Shown piece by piece: positions 38,619 through 48,178 of a stretch of DNA of 64,000 bases. Positions within the stretch are counted from its first letter, which is position 1. Each line of letters begins with the position of its first letter. The DNA lies in NCBI RefSeq assembly GCF_900111375.1, contig NZ_FOHB01000001.1, positions 682,001 to 746,000 on the forward strand. Reading direction: 5' to 3'. The position numbers and the translations under genes are program-made. The stretch comes from Pedococcus cremeus. GTDB lineage: Bacteria; Actinomycetota; Actinomycetes; Actinomycetales; Dermatophilaceae. The notes below the pieces were generated by a model. That model was not told where the DNA came from. It made no database searches and saw nothing but the letters and a program-made list of their open reading frames with translations.

Positions 38619-39179
38619 TCAGTTCTCCTTGAAGGGGAAGCCCAGCGCCTTGAGCAGGGCGCGACCCTCGTCGTCGTTGGTGGCGCTGGTCACCACGGTG
38701 ATGTCCATGCCACGCACGCGGTCGATCTTGTCCTGGTCGATCTCGTGGAACATCGACTGCTCGTTGAGGCCGAACGTGTAGTTGCCACGGCCGTCGAACT
38801 GACGCGGCGAGAGGCCACGGAAGTCGCGGATACGGGGCAGCCCGACGCTGACCAGGCGGTCGAGGAACTCCCACATCCGGTCGCCGCGCAGCGTGGTGTG
38901 CGCGCCGATCGGCATGCCCTCGCGCAGCTTGAACTGCGCGATGGACTTGCGGGCCCGGGTCACGACCGGCTTCTGGCCGGTGATGGCGGTCAGGTCGCGG
39001 ACCGCACCCTCGATGAGCTTGGCGTCACGGGCGGCGTCGCCGACACCCATGTTGACGACGACCTTGACAACGCCCGGCACCTGCATGACGTTCTCGTGGC
39101 CGAACTGCTTCTGCAGCTGGCCCTTGATCTCGTCCGCGTACCGCTGCTTGAGGCGGGGCTTGGTGGCAATCTCAGTCAT
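38619..39179 (-). CDS. rplE: 50S ribosomal protein L5
   Basis: L5 binds 5S rRNA and contacts P-site tRNA. The 186-residue product has [40 protein letters not shown], and [20 protein letters not shown], all family signatures. Its ATG overlaps the rplX stop by one base. No unusual insertion. Confidence 0.98.
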   Translation of the reverse strand: MTEIATKPRLKQRYADEIKGQLQKQFGHENVMQVPGVVKVVVNMGVGDAARDAKLIEGAVRDLTAITGQKPVVTRARKSIAQFKLREGMPIGAHTTLRGDRMWEFLDRLVSVGLPRIRDFRGLSPRQFDGRGNYTFGLNEQSMFHEIDQDKIDRVRGMDITVVTSATNDDEGRALLKALGFPFKEN

Positions 39180-39529
39180 CAGAGGTCCTTACCAGAGCGC
39201 ACGGAGACGCGGGTGCGGGACGCCTTCTGGCGGCCGTCGCGCTCCACGCTCTCGACGCGGGTCTTGATCCGGGTCGGCTTCTTGTCGGACGGGTCGACCA
39301 CGGCCACGTTGCTGATGTGCACCGGGGCCTCCTGCACCACCAGGCCGCCGGTGCGCGAGCCGCGCGCCGTCTGACCGGCCTTGGTGTGGCGGGTGACGCG
39401 GTTGACGCCCTCGACCAGCACACGCTGGGTGTCGGGGTAGACCGCGATGACCTTGCCCTGCTTGGCCTTGTCCTTGCCCGTGAGGACCTGGACGAGGTCG
39501 CCCTTCTTGATCTTCATCTTTGCAGCCAT
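39179..39529 (-). CDS. rplX: 50S ribosomal protein L24
   Basis: L24 starts assembly of the large subunit. The 116-residue protein has the KOW motif near the N-terminus ([20 protein letters not shown]) and the [15 protein letters not shown] strand. It follows rplN by 3 bp and overlaps rplE by one base. Confidence 0.97.
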   Translation of the reverse strand: MAAKMKIKKGDLVQVLTGKDKAKQGKVIAVYPDTQRVLVEGVNRVTRHTKAGQTARGSRTGGLVVQEAPVHISNVAVVDPSDKKPTRIKTRVESVERDGRQKASRTRVSVRSGKDL

Positions 39530-39532
39530 GGG

Positions 39533-39901
39533 TCAGAGCACCTCCGGCGCCAGCGAGATGATCTTCATGAACTTCTTCTCACGCAGCTCGCGGCCGACGG
39601 GGCCGAAGATGCGGGTACCACGAGGGTCGCCGTCACCCTTGAGGATGACTGCGGCGTTCTCGTCGAACTTGATGTAGGAACCGTCCTGGCGGCGACGCTC
39701 CTTGGAGGTCCGCACGATGACGGCCTTGACGACGTCGCCCTTCTTGACGTTGCCGCCCGGGATGGCGTCCTTGACGGTGGCGACGATCACGTCACCGATG
39801 CCGGCGTAACGACGACCGGAACCACCGAGAACACGGATGCAAAGGATCTCCTTGGCACCGGTGTTGTCGGCGACGCGCAGTCGCGACTCCTGCTGGATCA
39901 C
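39533..39901 (-). CDS. rplN: 50S ribosomal protein L14
   Basis: L14 forms an intersubunit bridge. The 122-residue product begins [20 protein letters not shown], has [20 protein letters not shown] and ends [12 protein letters not shown]. The start is GTG at 39901. The 140-bp gap upstream to rpsQ is the widest in the S10-spc junction and may separate two transcription units; no clear promoter was found in it. Confidence 0.97.
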   Translation of the reverse strand: MIQQESRLRVADNTGAKEILCIRVLGGSGRRYAGIGDVIVATVKDAIPGGNVKKGDVVKAVIVRTSKERRRQDGSYIKFDENAAVILKGDGDPRGTRIFGPVGRELREKKFMKIISLAPEVL

Positions 39902-40041
39902 TGTCTAACTCCTGTCGTCGAGCTGGTTCTCCCCGGGGCGCTACCCGGCTGAGCCTGGCCGAACTGTGGGTGGTTTCGTTTCGGTCGTGCGCGGCACACC
40001 GGACGGGTCCGGCATGCCGCGTGCGGCCTGGTCGTGCTCGC

Positions 40042-40335
40042 TTACTTGGCCTTCTCGAGGATCTCCACCACGCGCCAGCGCTTGGTGGCCGAGAGCGGGC
40101 GGGTCTCCATCAGCAGCACACGGTCGCCGACACCGGCGGTGTTCTGCTCGTCGTGGGCCTTGACCTTGCTGGTGCGACGGATGACCTTGCCGTAGAGCGC
40201 GTGCTTCACGCGGTCCTCGACCTCGACCACGACGGTCTTGTCCATCTTGTCGCTGACGACATAGCCCTGACGGGTCTTGCGGTAGTTGCGGTCCGCAGCT
40301 GCCTTCACGGCCTCATCCTTCGTGTTCTCGCTCAT
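40042..40335 (-). CDS. rpsQ: 30S ribosomal protein S17
   Basis: S17 is a primary 16S rRNA-binding OB-fold protein. The 97-residue product has the core [20 protein letters not shown], the segment [18 protein letters not shown] and the end VVEILEKAK. The first 17 residues are a charged lead-in. The ATG overlaps the rpmC stop by 4 nt, and it is the last gene of the S10-type block. Confidence 0.97.
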   Translation of the reverse strand: MSENTKDEAVKAAADRNYRKTRQGYVVSDKMDKTVVVEVEDRVKHALYGKVIRRTSKVKAHDEQNTAGVGDRVLLMETRPLSATKRWRVVEILEKAK

Positions 40336-40565
40336 GCCTGCTCCTCCCGGCCGATGTTGAGCTCGCGCTCACGCATCTCGGTGTAGATCCGCGCGATGTC
40401 CTTGCGGACGGCGCGCAGACGGCCGTGGTTGTCCAGCTGGCCGGTGGCCGACTGGAACCGGAGGTTGAACAGCTCCTCCTTGGCCTTGCGGAGCTCGTCG
40501 ACCAGACGGTCGTCGTCGAGACCACGCAGGTTCTGCGACGTCAGGTCCTTGGAACCGACTGCCAT
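40332..40565 (-). CDS. rpmC: 50S ribosomal protein L29
   Basis: L29 lies at the exit tunnel near the trigger-factor site. The 77-residue helical hairpin has [20 protein letters not shown], then [20 protein letters not shown] and [14 protein letters not shown]. It overlaps rplP by one base and rpsQ by four, so the three genes are probably translationally coupled. Confidence 0.97.
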   Translation of the reverse strand: MAVGSKDLTSQNLRGLDDDRLVDELRKAKEELFNLRFQSATGQLDNHGRLRAVRKDIARIYTEMRERELNIGREEQA

Positions 40566-40984
40566 CAGAAGTCACCACCCTCACGCCGGACGAAGCGGCA
40601 CTTCATCGGCAGCTTGTGCATCGCCAGGCGCAGGGCCTCGCGAGCAATCTCCTCGGACACACCGGAGATCTCGAACATGACGCGGCCCGGCTTGACGTTT
40701 GCGATCCACCACTCCGGCGAGCCCTTACCGGAACCCATGCGGGTCTCGGCAGGCTTCTTGGTGAGCGGACGGTCCGGGTAGATGTTGATCCAGACCTTTC
40801 CGCCACGCTTCATGTAACGGGTCATCGCGATACGAGCGGACTCGATCTGGCGGTTGGTGACGTAGGCGGGCTCGAGGGCCTGGATGCCGTAGTCGCCGAA
40901 CGCGATCGTGGTGCCACCCTTCGCAGCGCCACTCCGGCCGGGGTGGTGCTGCTTGCGGTGCTTGACTCGACGAGGAATCAACAT
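40565..40984 (-). CDS. rplP: 50S ribosomal protein L16
   Basis: L16 organises the A-site tRNA region of the large subunit. The 139-residue product begins [20 protein letters not shown] and has [40 protein letters not shown] and KLPMKCRFV near the end. One base separates it from rpsC. Confidence 0.98.
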   Translation of the reverse strand: MLIPRRVKHRKQHHPGRSGAAKGGTTIAFGDYGIQALEPAYVTNRQIESARIAMTRYMKRGGKVWINIYPDRPLTKKPAETRMGSGKGSPEWWIANVKPGRVMFEISGVSEEIAREALRLAMHKLPMKCRFVRREGGDF

Positions 40985-40985
40985 G

Positions 40986-41816
40986 TCAGGACTCTCCCTC
41001 AGTGCTCGCCGGGGCAGCGGTGTTGGCAGCCTCGGCAGCCTCGGTCACCGGCGCCTCGGCCGCGGGGGCCTCGGAAGCGGGACGCTCGCGGCGGGCGCGG
41101 GCGGGGCGGTCGGCCCCGTCACGACGCGGGCCGCGGGACGGACGCGGGGCAGCGGCCTGCTGCTGCGCCAGCTCGCGGGCGGTGACGTCACCCTTGTAGA
41201 TCCACACCTTCACGCCGATGCGGCCGAAGGTGGTGCGGGCCTCGTAGAAGCCGTAGTCGATGTTCGCGCGGAGGGTGTGCAGCGGCACGCGACCCTCGCG
41301 GTAGAACTCGGTGCGGGACATCTCGGCGCCACCGAGGCGACCGGAGACCTGGACACGGATGCCCTTGGCACCGGCGCGGGTGGCGGACTGCATGCCCTTG
41401 CGCATCGCGCGACGGAAGGACACACGCGCCGAGAGCTGCTCGGCGATGCCCTGGGCCACCAGCTGGGCGTCGACCTCGGGGTTCTTGACCTCGAGGATGT
41501 TCAGCTGCACCTGCTTGCCCGTGAGCTTCTCAAGCTCGCCGCGGATGCGGTCCGCCTCGGCGCCGCGGCGGCCGATGACGATGCCCGGGCGGGCGGTGTG
41601 GATGTCGACGCGGACGCGGTCGCGGGTGCGCTCGATCTCGACGCGGGAGATGCCCGCGCGCTCCATGCCCTCGGACATGAGCTTGCGGATCGCCACGTCC
41701 TCCTTGACGTAGTCGCGGTAGCGCTGGCCCTCCTTGGTGGAGTCAGCGAACCAGCGGCTCTTGTGCTCGGTGGTGATGCCCAGACGGAAGCCGTGCGGGT
41801 TGACCTTCTGGCCCAT
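40986..41816 (-). CDS. rpsC: 30S ribosomal protein S3 with long C-terminal tail
   Basis: S3 guards the mRNA entry channel. Residues 1-210 are the normal KH and S3 domains ([37 protein letters not shown] with the KH GxxG loop, [20 protein letters not shown]). About 60 more residues, rich in Ala, Pro, Arg and Glu ([20 protein letters not shown]), form a low-complexity tail common in actinobacterial S3. 276 residues in all. It overlaps rplV by one base. Confidence 0.97.
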   Translation of the reverse strand: MGQKVNPHGFRLGITTEHKSRWFADSTKEGQRYRDYVKEDVAIRKLMSEGMERAGISRVEIERTRDRVRVDIHTARPGIVIGRRGAEADRIRGELEKLTGKQVQLNILEVKNPEVDAQLVAQGIAEQLSARVSFRRAMRKGMQSATRAGAKGIRVQVSGRLGGAEMSRTEFYREGRVPLHTLRANIDYGFYEARTTFGRIGVKVWIYKGDVTARELAQQQAAAPRPSRGPRRDGADRPARARRERPASEAPAAEAPVTEAAEAANTAAPASTEGES

Positions 41817-42220
41817 TAGCGGTTGCCTCCCTTGGACTTCTGGTTCGGGGCGACGACCACGGTGATGTGGCTCGTGCGCTTGTTGATGCGGGCGGCCCGG
41901 CCCTGGGCGCGCGGGCGGAACCGCTTCATCGTCGGGCCCTCGTCCACGAAGGCCTCGCTGATGACGAGGTTGCGCTCGTCGAACGCCTCGGAGGCCTGGT
42001 CGGCCTTGACCCGGGCGTTGGCGATGGCGCTCTGCAGCACCTTCCGGACCGGGTCGGACGCGGCCTGCGGCGCGAACTGCAGCACCGCGAGGGCCTCGAC
42101 GGCCTGCTTGCCGCGGACCAGGTCCACGACACGGCGCGCCTTCATCGGCGTGACGCGCACGTGGCGCGCGACAGCCTTGGCTTCCATCACGTTGTCCTTG
42201 TTGTCGGTGGAGGCGGCCAT
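41816..42220 (-). CDS. rplV: 50S ribosomal protein L22
   Basis: L22 lines the exit tunnel with a beta-hairpin. The 134-residue product has [20 protein letters not shown], then the hairpin-bearing segment with [20 protein letters not shown] and THITVVVA. It overlaps both neighbours by one base, a pattern of tight coupling through this part of the operon. Confidence 0.98.
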   Translation of the reverse strand: MAASTDNKDNVMEAKAVARHVRVTPMKARRVVDLVRGKQAVEALAVLQFAPQAASDPVRKVLQSAIANARVKADQASEAFDERNLVISEAFVDEGPTMKRFRPRAQGRAARINKRTSHITVVVAPNQKSKGGNR

Positions 42221-42501
42221 CAGCGACGACGCCCCTTCTTGTCGTCCTTCACGTGACCCTTGAACGTGCGGGTCGGTGCGAACTCGCCGAGCTTGTGGCC
42301 GACCATCGACTCGGTCACGAAGACCGGGACGTGCTTGCGGCCGTCGTGGACGGCGAGGGTGTGACCCAGCATGTCCGGCGAGATCACCGAGCGACGCGAC
42401 CAGGTCTTGATGACGTTCTTGCTGCCCGCTTCGTTCTGAGCGTCCACCTTCTTCTGAAGGTGGTCGTCGATGAAGGGGCCCTTCTTCAAGCTACGAGGCA
42501 T
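42220..42501 (-). CDS. rpsS: 30S ribosomal protein S19
   Basis: S19 sits on the 30S head next to S13. The 93-residue product reads [20 protein letters not shown] and has [40 protein letters not shown] and TRTFKGH, all conserved. It follows rplB by 18 bp. Confidence 0.98.
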   Translation of the reverse strand: MPRSLKKGPFIDDHLQKKVDAQNEAGSKNVIKTWSRRSVISPDMLGHTLAVHDGRKHVPVFVTESMVGHKLGEFAPTRTFKGHVKDDKKGRRR

Positions 42502-42519
42502 GTTTCTTCAGGCTCCTAC

Positions 42520-43356
42520 TCAGCGCTTCTTGCCAGTACGGCGGCGGCGAACGATCAGCTTGTCGCTGGGCTTGCCGGGGCGGCGGGTGCGGCCCTCCGG
42601 CTGGCCCCACGGGCTCACCGGGTTACGACCACCGGAGGTCTTGCCCTCACCACCACCGTGCGGGTGGTCCACCGGGTTCATGGCGACACCACGGACGGTC
42701 GGGCGCTTGCCCTTCCAGCGCATGCGGCCGGCCTTGCCCCAGTTGATGTTGGACTGCTCGGCGTTGCCGACCTCGCCGACCGTGGCGCGGCAGCGCAGGT
42801 CGACGTTGCGGATCTCACCGGACGGCATGCGCAGCTGGGCGTAGGGGCCGTCCTTGGCGACGAGCTGCACGCGCACACCGGCCGAGCGGGCGATCTTCGC
42901 GCCGCCACCGGGCTTCAGCTCGACGGCGTGGATGACCGTACCGGTCGGGATGTTGCGCAGCGGCAGGCTGTTGCCCGGCTTGATGTCGGCGCCCGCGCCG
43001 TTCTCGATCATGTCGCCCTGACGCAGCCGGTTCGGCGCGAGGATGTAGCGCTTCTCGCCGTCGGCGTAGTGCAGCAGCGCGATGCGGGCCGTGCGGTTGG
43101 GGTCGTACTCGATGTGAGCGACCTTGGCCGGCACGCCGTCCTTGTCGTGGCGACGGAAGTCGATCACCCGGTAGGCACGCTTGTGGCCACCACCGATGTG
43201 ACGGGTGGTGATGCGGCCGTTGCTGTTGCGGCCACCGGTCTTGGTCAGCGGACGGACCAGCGACTTCTCCGGGGTCGAGCGCGTGACCTCGACGAAGTCG
43301 GCCACGCTCGAGCCGCGGCGACCAGGCGTCGTCGGCTTGTACTTACGGATACCCAT
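42520..43356 (-). CDS. rplB: 50S ribosomal protein L2
   Basis: L2 is needed for subunit joining and peptidyl-transferase function. The 278-residue product has [40 protein letters not shown] and the signature [20 protein letters not shown] containing the conserved histidine. It has full family length with no insertion. Confidence 0.98.
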   Translation of the reverse strand: MGIRKYKPTTPGRRGSSVADFVEVTRSTPEKSLVRPLTKTGGRNSNGRITTRHIGGGHKRAYRVIDFRRHDKDGVPAKVAHIEYDPNRTARIALLHYADGEKRYILAPNRLRQGDMIENGAGADIKPGNSLPLRNIPTGTVIHAVELKPGGGAKIARSAGVRVQLVAKDGPYAQLRMPSGEIRNVDLRCRATVGEVGNAEQSNINWGKAGRMRWKGKRPTVRGVAMNPVDHPHGGGEGKTSGGRNPVSPWGQPEGRTRRPGKPSDKLIVRRRRTGKKR

Positions 43357-43384
43357 GTTCTAGTTCCTCAGTTCCTCAAGCTCG

Positions 43385-43681
43385 TCAGGCGCCCGCACCG
43401 AAGATGTCGATCGAGCCCTCGCGGAGGGTGACGATCGCGCGCTTGGTGTCCTTGCGCTTTCCGATGCCGAACCGCGTGCGACGGGTCTTGCCCGCACGGT
43501 TCAGGGTGTTGACCGAGTCGACCTTCACGCCGAACACGCGCTCGACCGCGATCTTGATCTCGGTCTTGTTCGCGCGGGGGTCGACGATGAAGGTGTACTT
43601 GCCCTCGTCGAGGAGGCCGTACGACTTCTCCGAGACGACCGGTGCGATCAGGATGTCGCGGGGGTCCTTGTGAGCGCTCAC
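43385..43681 (-). CDS. rplW: 50S ribosomal protein L23
   Basis: L23 is the docking site for trigger factor and SRP at the tunnel exit. The 98-residue product has [40 protein letters not shown] and [20 protein letters not shown]. The GTG start overlaps the rplD stop as GTGA. Confidence 0.97.
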   Translation of the reverse strand: MSAHKDPRDILIAPVVSEKSYGLLDEGKYTFIVDPRANKTEIKIAVERVFGVKVDSVNTLNRAGKTRRTRFGIGKRKDTKRAIVTLREGSIDIFGAGA

Positions 43682-44295
43682 TTGGCCTCCTCCTTGTCAG
43701 CCTTGGCCGGGCCCGCGACGAACGCGTCGAGGGCGGCCTGGGTGAAGACGACGTCGTCGGCGCAGAGCACGTCGTAGGTGTTCAGCTGGTCGGCCACGAG
43801 GACGTGGACGTCGGCCAGGTTGCGCACCGACTTGAACGAGACCTCGTCGTCGCGCGTCAGCACGACGAGCAGGTTCTTGCGCTCGGTCAGGCCGGACAGC
43901 AGCGCCAGTGCGTCCTTGGCGGACGGGACGTCAGCGGTGACCAGGCTGTCGACGACGTGGATGCGGCCGTGGCGCGCCCGGTCCGAGAGGGCACCGCGCA
44001 GGGCGGCGGCCTTCATCTTCTTGGGGGTGCGCTGCGCGTAGTCGCGCGGCTGCGGGCCGTGGACGGTGCCACCGCCGGCGAACTGCGGCGCGCGGGTCGA
44101 GCCCTGGCGGGCGCGGCCGGTGCCCTTCTGGCGGTAGGGCTTCCTGCCACCGCCGCGGACCTCGCCGCGGGTCTTGGTGGAGTGCGTGCCCTGACGCGCG
44201 GCAGCGAGCTGCGCCACGACGACCTGGTGGATCAGGGGGACGTTGACCTGGACGTCGAAGATCTCGGCGGGCAGGTTCTTCTCAGTGGTAGGCAT
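43678..44295 (-). CDS. rplD: 50S ribosomal protein L4
   Basis: L4 extends a loop into the exit tunnel and regulates the S10 operon in E. coli. The 205-residue product has the loop segment [40 protein letters not shown], and [17 protein letters not shown]. The start at ATG 44295 lies 5 bp after rplC. No sign here of whether it binds its own leader. Confidence 0.97.
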   Translation of the reverse strand: MPTTEKNLPAEIFDVQVNVPLIHQVVVAQLAAARQGTHSTKTRGEVRGGGRKPYRQKGTGRARQGSTRAPQFAGGGTVHGPQPRDYAQRTPKKMKAAALRGALSDRARHGRIHVVDSLVTADVPSAKDALALLSGLTERKNLLVVLTRDDEVSFKSVRNLADVHVLVADQLNTYDVLCADDVVFTQAALDAFVAGPAKADKEEAK

Positions 44296-44300
44296 CAGGC

Positions 44301-44957
44301 TCAGGCTCCCTTGGCAGCCGTGCGAACCAGGACGAGGCCGCCGCGGGGGCCGGGAACGGCACCCTTGACGAGCAGCAGACCCTTCTCCGCGTCCACGGCG
44401 TGGATGGTGAGGTTCTGGGTGGTCTGGCGCACGCCACCCATGCGGCCGGCCATGCGCATGCCCTTGAACACGCGACCCGGGGTGGCGCAGCCACCGATCG
44501 AGCCCGGCTTGCGGTGGTTGCGGTGCGCACCGTGGGAGGCCGAGACGCCCTTGAAGCCGTGACGCTTCATGACGCCCGCGAAGCCCTTGCCCTTGGTGGT
44601 GCCGGTGACGTCGATCTCCTGGCCGGCCTCGAAGGACTCGGCGGTGATCTCCTGGCCCAGCGCGTACTCGCCGGCGTCGGCGGTGCGCAGCTCGACGAGG
44701 TGGCGGCGCGGGGTCACGCCGGCCTTCTCGAAGTGGCCGCCCATCGGCTTGTTGACCTTGCGCGGGTCGATCGCGCCGTAGGCGATCTGGACCGCGGCGT
44801 AGCCATCGGTGTCGGCGTCGCGCACCTGGGTGACGACGCAGGGGCCGGCCTTGATCACGGTCACGGGGACGAGCCGGTTCTCGGCGTCCCAGACCTGGGT
44901 CATGCCCAGCTTCTCGCCGAGCACACCCTTCACCGTCTTGGTAGCAGTCGTGGTCAT
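44301..44957 (-). CDS. rplC: 50S ribosomal protein L3
   Basis: L3 starts large-subunit assembly and reaches the peptidyl-transferase centre. The 218-residue product has [40 protein letters not shown] and the methylated-glutamine region [20 protein letters not shown], then [13 protein letters not shown]. It follows rpsJ by 10 bp. Confidence 0.98.
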   Translation of the reverse strand: MTTTATKTVKGVLGEKLGMTQVWDAENRLVPVTVIKAGPCVVTQVRDADTDGYAAVQIAYGAIDPRKVNKPMGGHFEKAGVTPRRHLVELRTADAGEYALGQEITAESFEAGQEIDVTGTTKGKGFAGVMKRHGFKGVSASHGAHRNHRKPGSIGGCATPGRVFKGMRMAGRMGGVRQTTQNLTIHAVDAEKGLLLVKGAVPGPRGGLVLVRTAAKGA

Positions 44958-44967
44958 GTCGTCAGCC

Positions 44968-45276
44968 TCAGAGCTTGATCTCGATGTTGACGTCAGCCGG
45001 CAGGTCGAGTCGCATCAGCGAGTCGACGGCCTTCGGCGTCGGGTCGATGATGTCGATGAGGCGCTTGTGGGTTCGCATCTCGAAGTGCTCGCGGCTGTCC
45101 TTGTACTTGTGGGGCGAGCGGATGACCACGAAGACGTTCTTCTCCGTGGGGAGCGGCACGGGGCCGACCACCGTCGCGCCAGCACGGGTCACCGTGTCGA
45201 CGATCTTGCGCGCCGAGTTGTCGATGACCTCGTGGTCATACGACTTCAAGCGGATGCGGATCTTCTGTCCCGCCAT
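44968..45276 (-). CDS. rpsJ: 30S ribosomal protein S10 (NusE)
   Basis: S10 is part of the 30S head and, as NusE, of the NusB antitermination complex. The 102-residue product is [20 protein letters not shown] and on, with [36 protein letters not shown] and the end [13 protein letters not shown] 45276 is the conserved start; an upstream in-frame codon at 45312 would add 12 unconserved residues. It is the first gene of the S10 operon, behind a leader of about 260 nt. Confidence 0.98.
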   Translation of the reverse strand: MAGQKIRIRLKSYDHEVIDNSARKIVDTVTRAGATVVGPVPLPTEKNVFVVIRSPHKYKDSREHFEMRTHKRLIDIIDPTPKAVDSLMRLDLPADVNIEIKL

Positions 45277-45539
45277 CTCCGTTACGTCTCTCTCTCGCCG
45301 TACAGCTTGCATAGGGCCGGCTCACGGATCTCCGACCCCCGCGGTCGGGTGTGTCGCACCCGTTTCACGGTCCGACGACATGCGTGGTCACGCAGTCGTG
45401 CGGCTTTTTGTCAGATATCCGGCGGAGCCGGGGCTTGCGCTTCCCCGGAGTGTCGCCCCGGCCCGCGTCAGCGGCCGGTTCGAGGTGTGTCACCGGGGGT
45501 GGCACCGCCGACATGGGTCAGCGACGCGCGACAAGCAAC
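45277..45539 (-). promoter_or_regulatory. S10 operon leader with conserved 27-nt element
   Basis: About 260 nt of untranslated leader separate the predicted transcription start from rpsJ, in a 385-bp stretch without a gene. Positions 45329-45355 match 54366-54392 of the rpsL leader at 24 of 27 bases; the three differing bases are contiguous in the middle. The element can fold as CCGACC/GGTCGG (45332-45337 with 45343-45348). It lies about 53 nt before the rpsJ ATG. Such conservation in two r-protein leaders points to a regulatory RNA structure or protein site. Confidence 0.6.
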
Positions 45540-45545
45540 CTGACC

Positions 45546-45578
45546 AGTGTGCCAGAGCCTCGGCGACCTACCAAATCG
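45546..45578 (-). promoter_or_regulatory. promoter of the S10 operon
   Basis: On the minus strand TTGGTA (45569-45574), a 17-bp spacer and CACACT (45546-45551). The -35 lies in CGATTTGGTA (45569-45578). The -10 is weak at its first base but keeps the conserved A and T. The arrangement is the same as at rpsL and rplM. A single GTATGCCG site lies upstream (45644-45651). Confidence 0.6.
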
Positions 45579-45661
45579 GGTCCGGAGCACCCGGCATCCG
45601 CGCGCGCGTGGCGCGTCGCGCCCCCCGTCCAGCGCCCGACAGGGTATGCCGTGTGGGCGCC

Positions 45662-46768
45662 TCAGCGGTCCTGGGACCCGTTGGGAGCCCCGGTGTGGGC
45701 CCCCGGGGCCACCTCGTTGCGCTGGGCCTCCTCGCGCAGGCGGCGACCCTCCTCCACCTTCTCCTGGAGCTTCCCGGCCTTCTTGTCCGAGGCGCGGGTG
45801 TCGCGAGGCGGGAGCTGGATCGTCTCCTCCGCCTCGATGCCGGCCTGCAGCTCACGGGAGCGCTCGAGCTCGGCGTCGACCTCGGCCCCGAAGAGCAGGG
45901 CCAGGTTGGTGATCCACAGCCACAACAGGAAGACGATGACGCCGGCGAGGGAGCCGTAGGTCTTGTTGTAGGAGCCGAAGTTGGCGACGTAGAAGCCGAA
46001 CGCGACGGAGGCCACCAGCCACACGAGGATGGCGATGCCGGCGCCCACGCTCATCCAGCGGAACTTCGGCTGCTTGACGTTCGGGGTCGCGTAGTAGAGC
46101 ACCGCGACCAGGACGACGACGATCGCGAGCATCACGGGCCACTTGGCGATGTTCCAGACCGTGACCGCGGTGTCGCCCAGGCCGATGACGTCACCGATCG
46201 ACTTCGCGAGCGAGCCGCTCACGACGAGGCCGATGAGCACGAGCGCGACGAGGATCACGCCGGCCAGCGTGAGCACGAGCTGCAGCGGTCGCAGCTTCCA
46301 CACCGGGCGCCCCTCGTCGATCTGGTAGATCCGGTTCATCGCGCGACCGAAGGCCCCGATGTAGCCCGAGGCCGACCAGATGGCGCCGAGGATCCCGAAG
46401 ACGAAGGCGAAGCCGGCGGCCCGGGTCTGGGTCATCTGCTCGATGGGCCCCTGCAGGGCGTTGGCCGCCGAGCCCTGCCCCAGCTGCCGGACGATGTCGA
46501 GCAGCGCGGTGGTGGTCGACTTGCCCTGGCCGAACACGCCGAGCAGGGAGACCAGGGCGAGCATGGCCGGGAAGATCGCCAGCACGGCGTAGTAGGTCAG
46601 GGCCGCCGCGAGGTCGGTGCACTGGTCGCGGCCGAACTCCATCCACGCCTTCTTGGCCGTGTAGGTCCACGCCGGCTTCACGAGGTCGGACGGCGAGTCC
46701 GGCTTGCGGCTGTCGTCCTCGTGAGGTGCTGTCTGCGCCTTCTCGACGCTGGTGCCTTCGCGAGCCAT
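45662..46768 (-). CDS. YihY/virulence factor BrkB family membrane protein
   Basis: A 368-residue integral membrane protein of the YihY/BrkB family (once called RNase BN, wrongly). The family segments are LAAALTYYAVLAIFPAMLAL (about 46-65), FGRAMNRIYQIDEGRPVWKL, and YYATPNVKQPKFRWMSVGAG, with six hydrophobic helices. The long charged C-terminal tail is cytoplasmic and coiled-coil-like (KAGKLQEKVEEGRRLREEAQ). The function is unknown; transport has been suggested for relatives. ATG 46768 has AAAGGAG upstream. It is on the same strand as the S10 operon but lies upstream of its promoter. Confidence 0.87.
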   Translation of the reverse strand: MAREGTSVEKAQTAPHEDDSRKPDSPSDLVKPAWTYTAKKAWMEFGRDQCTDLAAALTYYAVLAIFPAMLALVSLLGVFGQGKSTTTALLDIVRQLGQGSAANALQGPIEQMTQTRAAGFAFVFGILGAIWSASGYIGAFGRAMNRIYQIDEGRPVWKLRPLQLVLTLAGVILVALVLIGLVVSGSLAKSIGDVIGLGDTAVTVWNIAKWPVMLAIVVVLVAVLYYATPNVKQPKFRWMSVGAGIAILVWLVASVAFGFYVANFGSYNKTYGSLAGVIVFLLWLWITNLALLFGAEVDAELERSRELQAGIEAEETIQLPPRDTRASDKKAGKLQEKVEEGRRLREEAQRNEVAPGAHTGAPNGSQDR

Positions 46769-46885
46769 CGCGGGCTCCTTTCGGTGCGGGAAGTCGCCTT
46801 TGTCTCGACTGTAGGCACCACGCCGCCGACCCGCGCGTCGGGCGATACTGGCCGCCGGACCCACCACCGGCGACAGGGAGCGACG

Positions 46886-48178
46886 ATGACGAGCACCGAG
46901 CGAGCGGCCGCGGATGCCGGCCGAGCCCGCCAGGGCGAGGTCTTCCGGGCCGGGGTGCTCGGGCGCCGGCCACGGGTGCCCGTCGGTGTCGATGCCCTGG
47001 AGCGGCGGGCGCGACGCGCCATGTCAGCCAAGGCGTGGGCCTACGTCGCGGGTGGGGCCGGGGCCGGGCTGACCATGGCGGCCAACCGTGCGGCATTCGC
47101 GCGCTGGTCGATCGTCCCGCGCATGCTGGCCGGCTCCACGGCTCGCGACCTCGGCGTCGAGCTGTTCGGACGGCGGCTGCCCACTCCCCTGCTCCTGTCC
47201 CCGATCGGGGCGGCGGCGCTGGCCCACCCCGACAGCGACCGGTTGGCGGCGTCGGCCGCGGCCGCCCTCGGCATCCCGTTCGTCATCTCCAGCCAGGGGT
47301 GCAGCCCGATGGAGGACGTCGCGGCCGCGATGGGCGCGGGTCCGCGGTGGTACCAGCTGTACTGGAGCACCGACGACCAGCTCGTCGACAGCATGATCGC
47401 CCGCGCCGAGGCCATCGGGTGCGACGCGCTCGTCGTCACCGTCGACACGACGATGCTCGGGTGGCGGCCGGAGGACCTCACCCTCGGCAGCCTGCCGTTC
47501 AGCCAGGGCATCGGCATCGCGCAGTACACCTCGGACCCGCGCTTCCAGCAGGTCGTGGCCGAGCGGCTGGCCGCGCCCCGTGCGCCGACGGCCCCGGTGC
47601 GGGTCACCCCGGCCGCGGTGCGCTCGCTGCTCTCCCTCACCCGGGCCCACCCCGGCCGGTTCGCGGACAACCTGCGCTCCCCCGTCCCGCGCGCTGCGGT
47701 CGAGGCCTTCCTGGACATCTACTCCAACCCCGGCCTCGGCTGGGACGACCTGGCCACGCTGCGGCGGCGCACCCGGCTGCCCGTGCTGGTCAAAGGAATC
47801 CTCCACCCCGACGACGCCCGGCTCGCCGTGGAGGCCGGGGCGAGCGGCGTGGTGGTCTCGAACCACGGCGGTCGCCAGGTCGACGGCGCCATCGCCTCGC
47901 TCGACGCGCTGCCGGACGTCCGGGAGGCGGTCGGCCCCGACACGGTGGTCGTGCTCGACAGCGGGGTGCGCACCGGGGCCGACGTCCTCAAGGCCCTGGC
48001 GCTGGGCGCCGACGCCGTGGGCGTCGGACGGCCGTGGGTCTACGGCCTCGCGGTCGCCGGGCGTGAGGGCGTCCGCGAGGTGCTGGCCAACCTCGTGGCC
48101 GAGCTCGAGCTCACCATGGGCCTCAGCGGCGTCAGCTCGGTGCGGTCGGCCGGAGCGGAGCTGCTGCGGCAGGGGTGA
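46886..48178 (+). CDS. FMN-dependent alpha-hydroxy-acid oxidase/dehydrogenase (lactate type)
   Basis: A 430-residue flavoenzyme of the lactate dehydrogenase/lactate 2-monooxygenase group. The N-terminus has AKAWAYVAGGAGAGLTMAAN; the FMN and substrate sites are seen in SPIGAAALAHPDSDRLAASA, TVDTTMLGWRPEDL, LVKGILHPDDA, the catalytic His327 in SNHGGRQVDGA, and DSGVRTGADVLKALALGADA. The GWRPEDL segment favours the lactate-monooxygenase-like subgroup, which releases acetate. Its end overlaps the convergent CoA-transferase gene by 47 bp. It is a plus-strand gene amid a minus-strand ribosomal region. Confidence 0.88.
   Translation: MTSTERAAADAGRARQGEVFRAGVLGRRPRVPVGVDALERRARRAMSAKAWAYVAGGAGAGLTMAANRAAFARWSIVPRMLAGSTARDLGVELFGRRLPTPLLLSPIGAAALAHPDSDRLAASAAAALGIPFVISSQGCSPMEDVAAAMGAGPRWYQLYWSTDDQLVDSMIARAEAIGCDALVVTVDTTMLGWRPEDLTLGSLPFSQGIGIAQYTSDPRFQQVVAERLAAPRAPTAPVRVTPAAVRSLLSLTRAHPGRFADNLRSPVPRAAVEAFLDIYSNPGLGWDDLATLRRRTRLPVLVKGILHPDDARLAVEAGASGVVVSNHGGRQVDGAIASLDALPDVREAVGPDTVVVLDSGVRTGADVLKALALGADAVGVGRPWVYGLAVAGREGVREVLANLVAELELTMGLSGVSSVRSAGAELLRQG

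Noticed and set aside
39902-40041. Terminator or promoter splitting the S10 and spc blocks at the rpsQ-rplN gap
   Set aside because: A few short GC-rich inverted segments (for example CCGGAC/GTCCGG) are visible, but none stands out from background and no -10 with spacing is seen.
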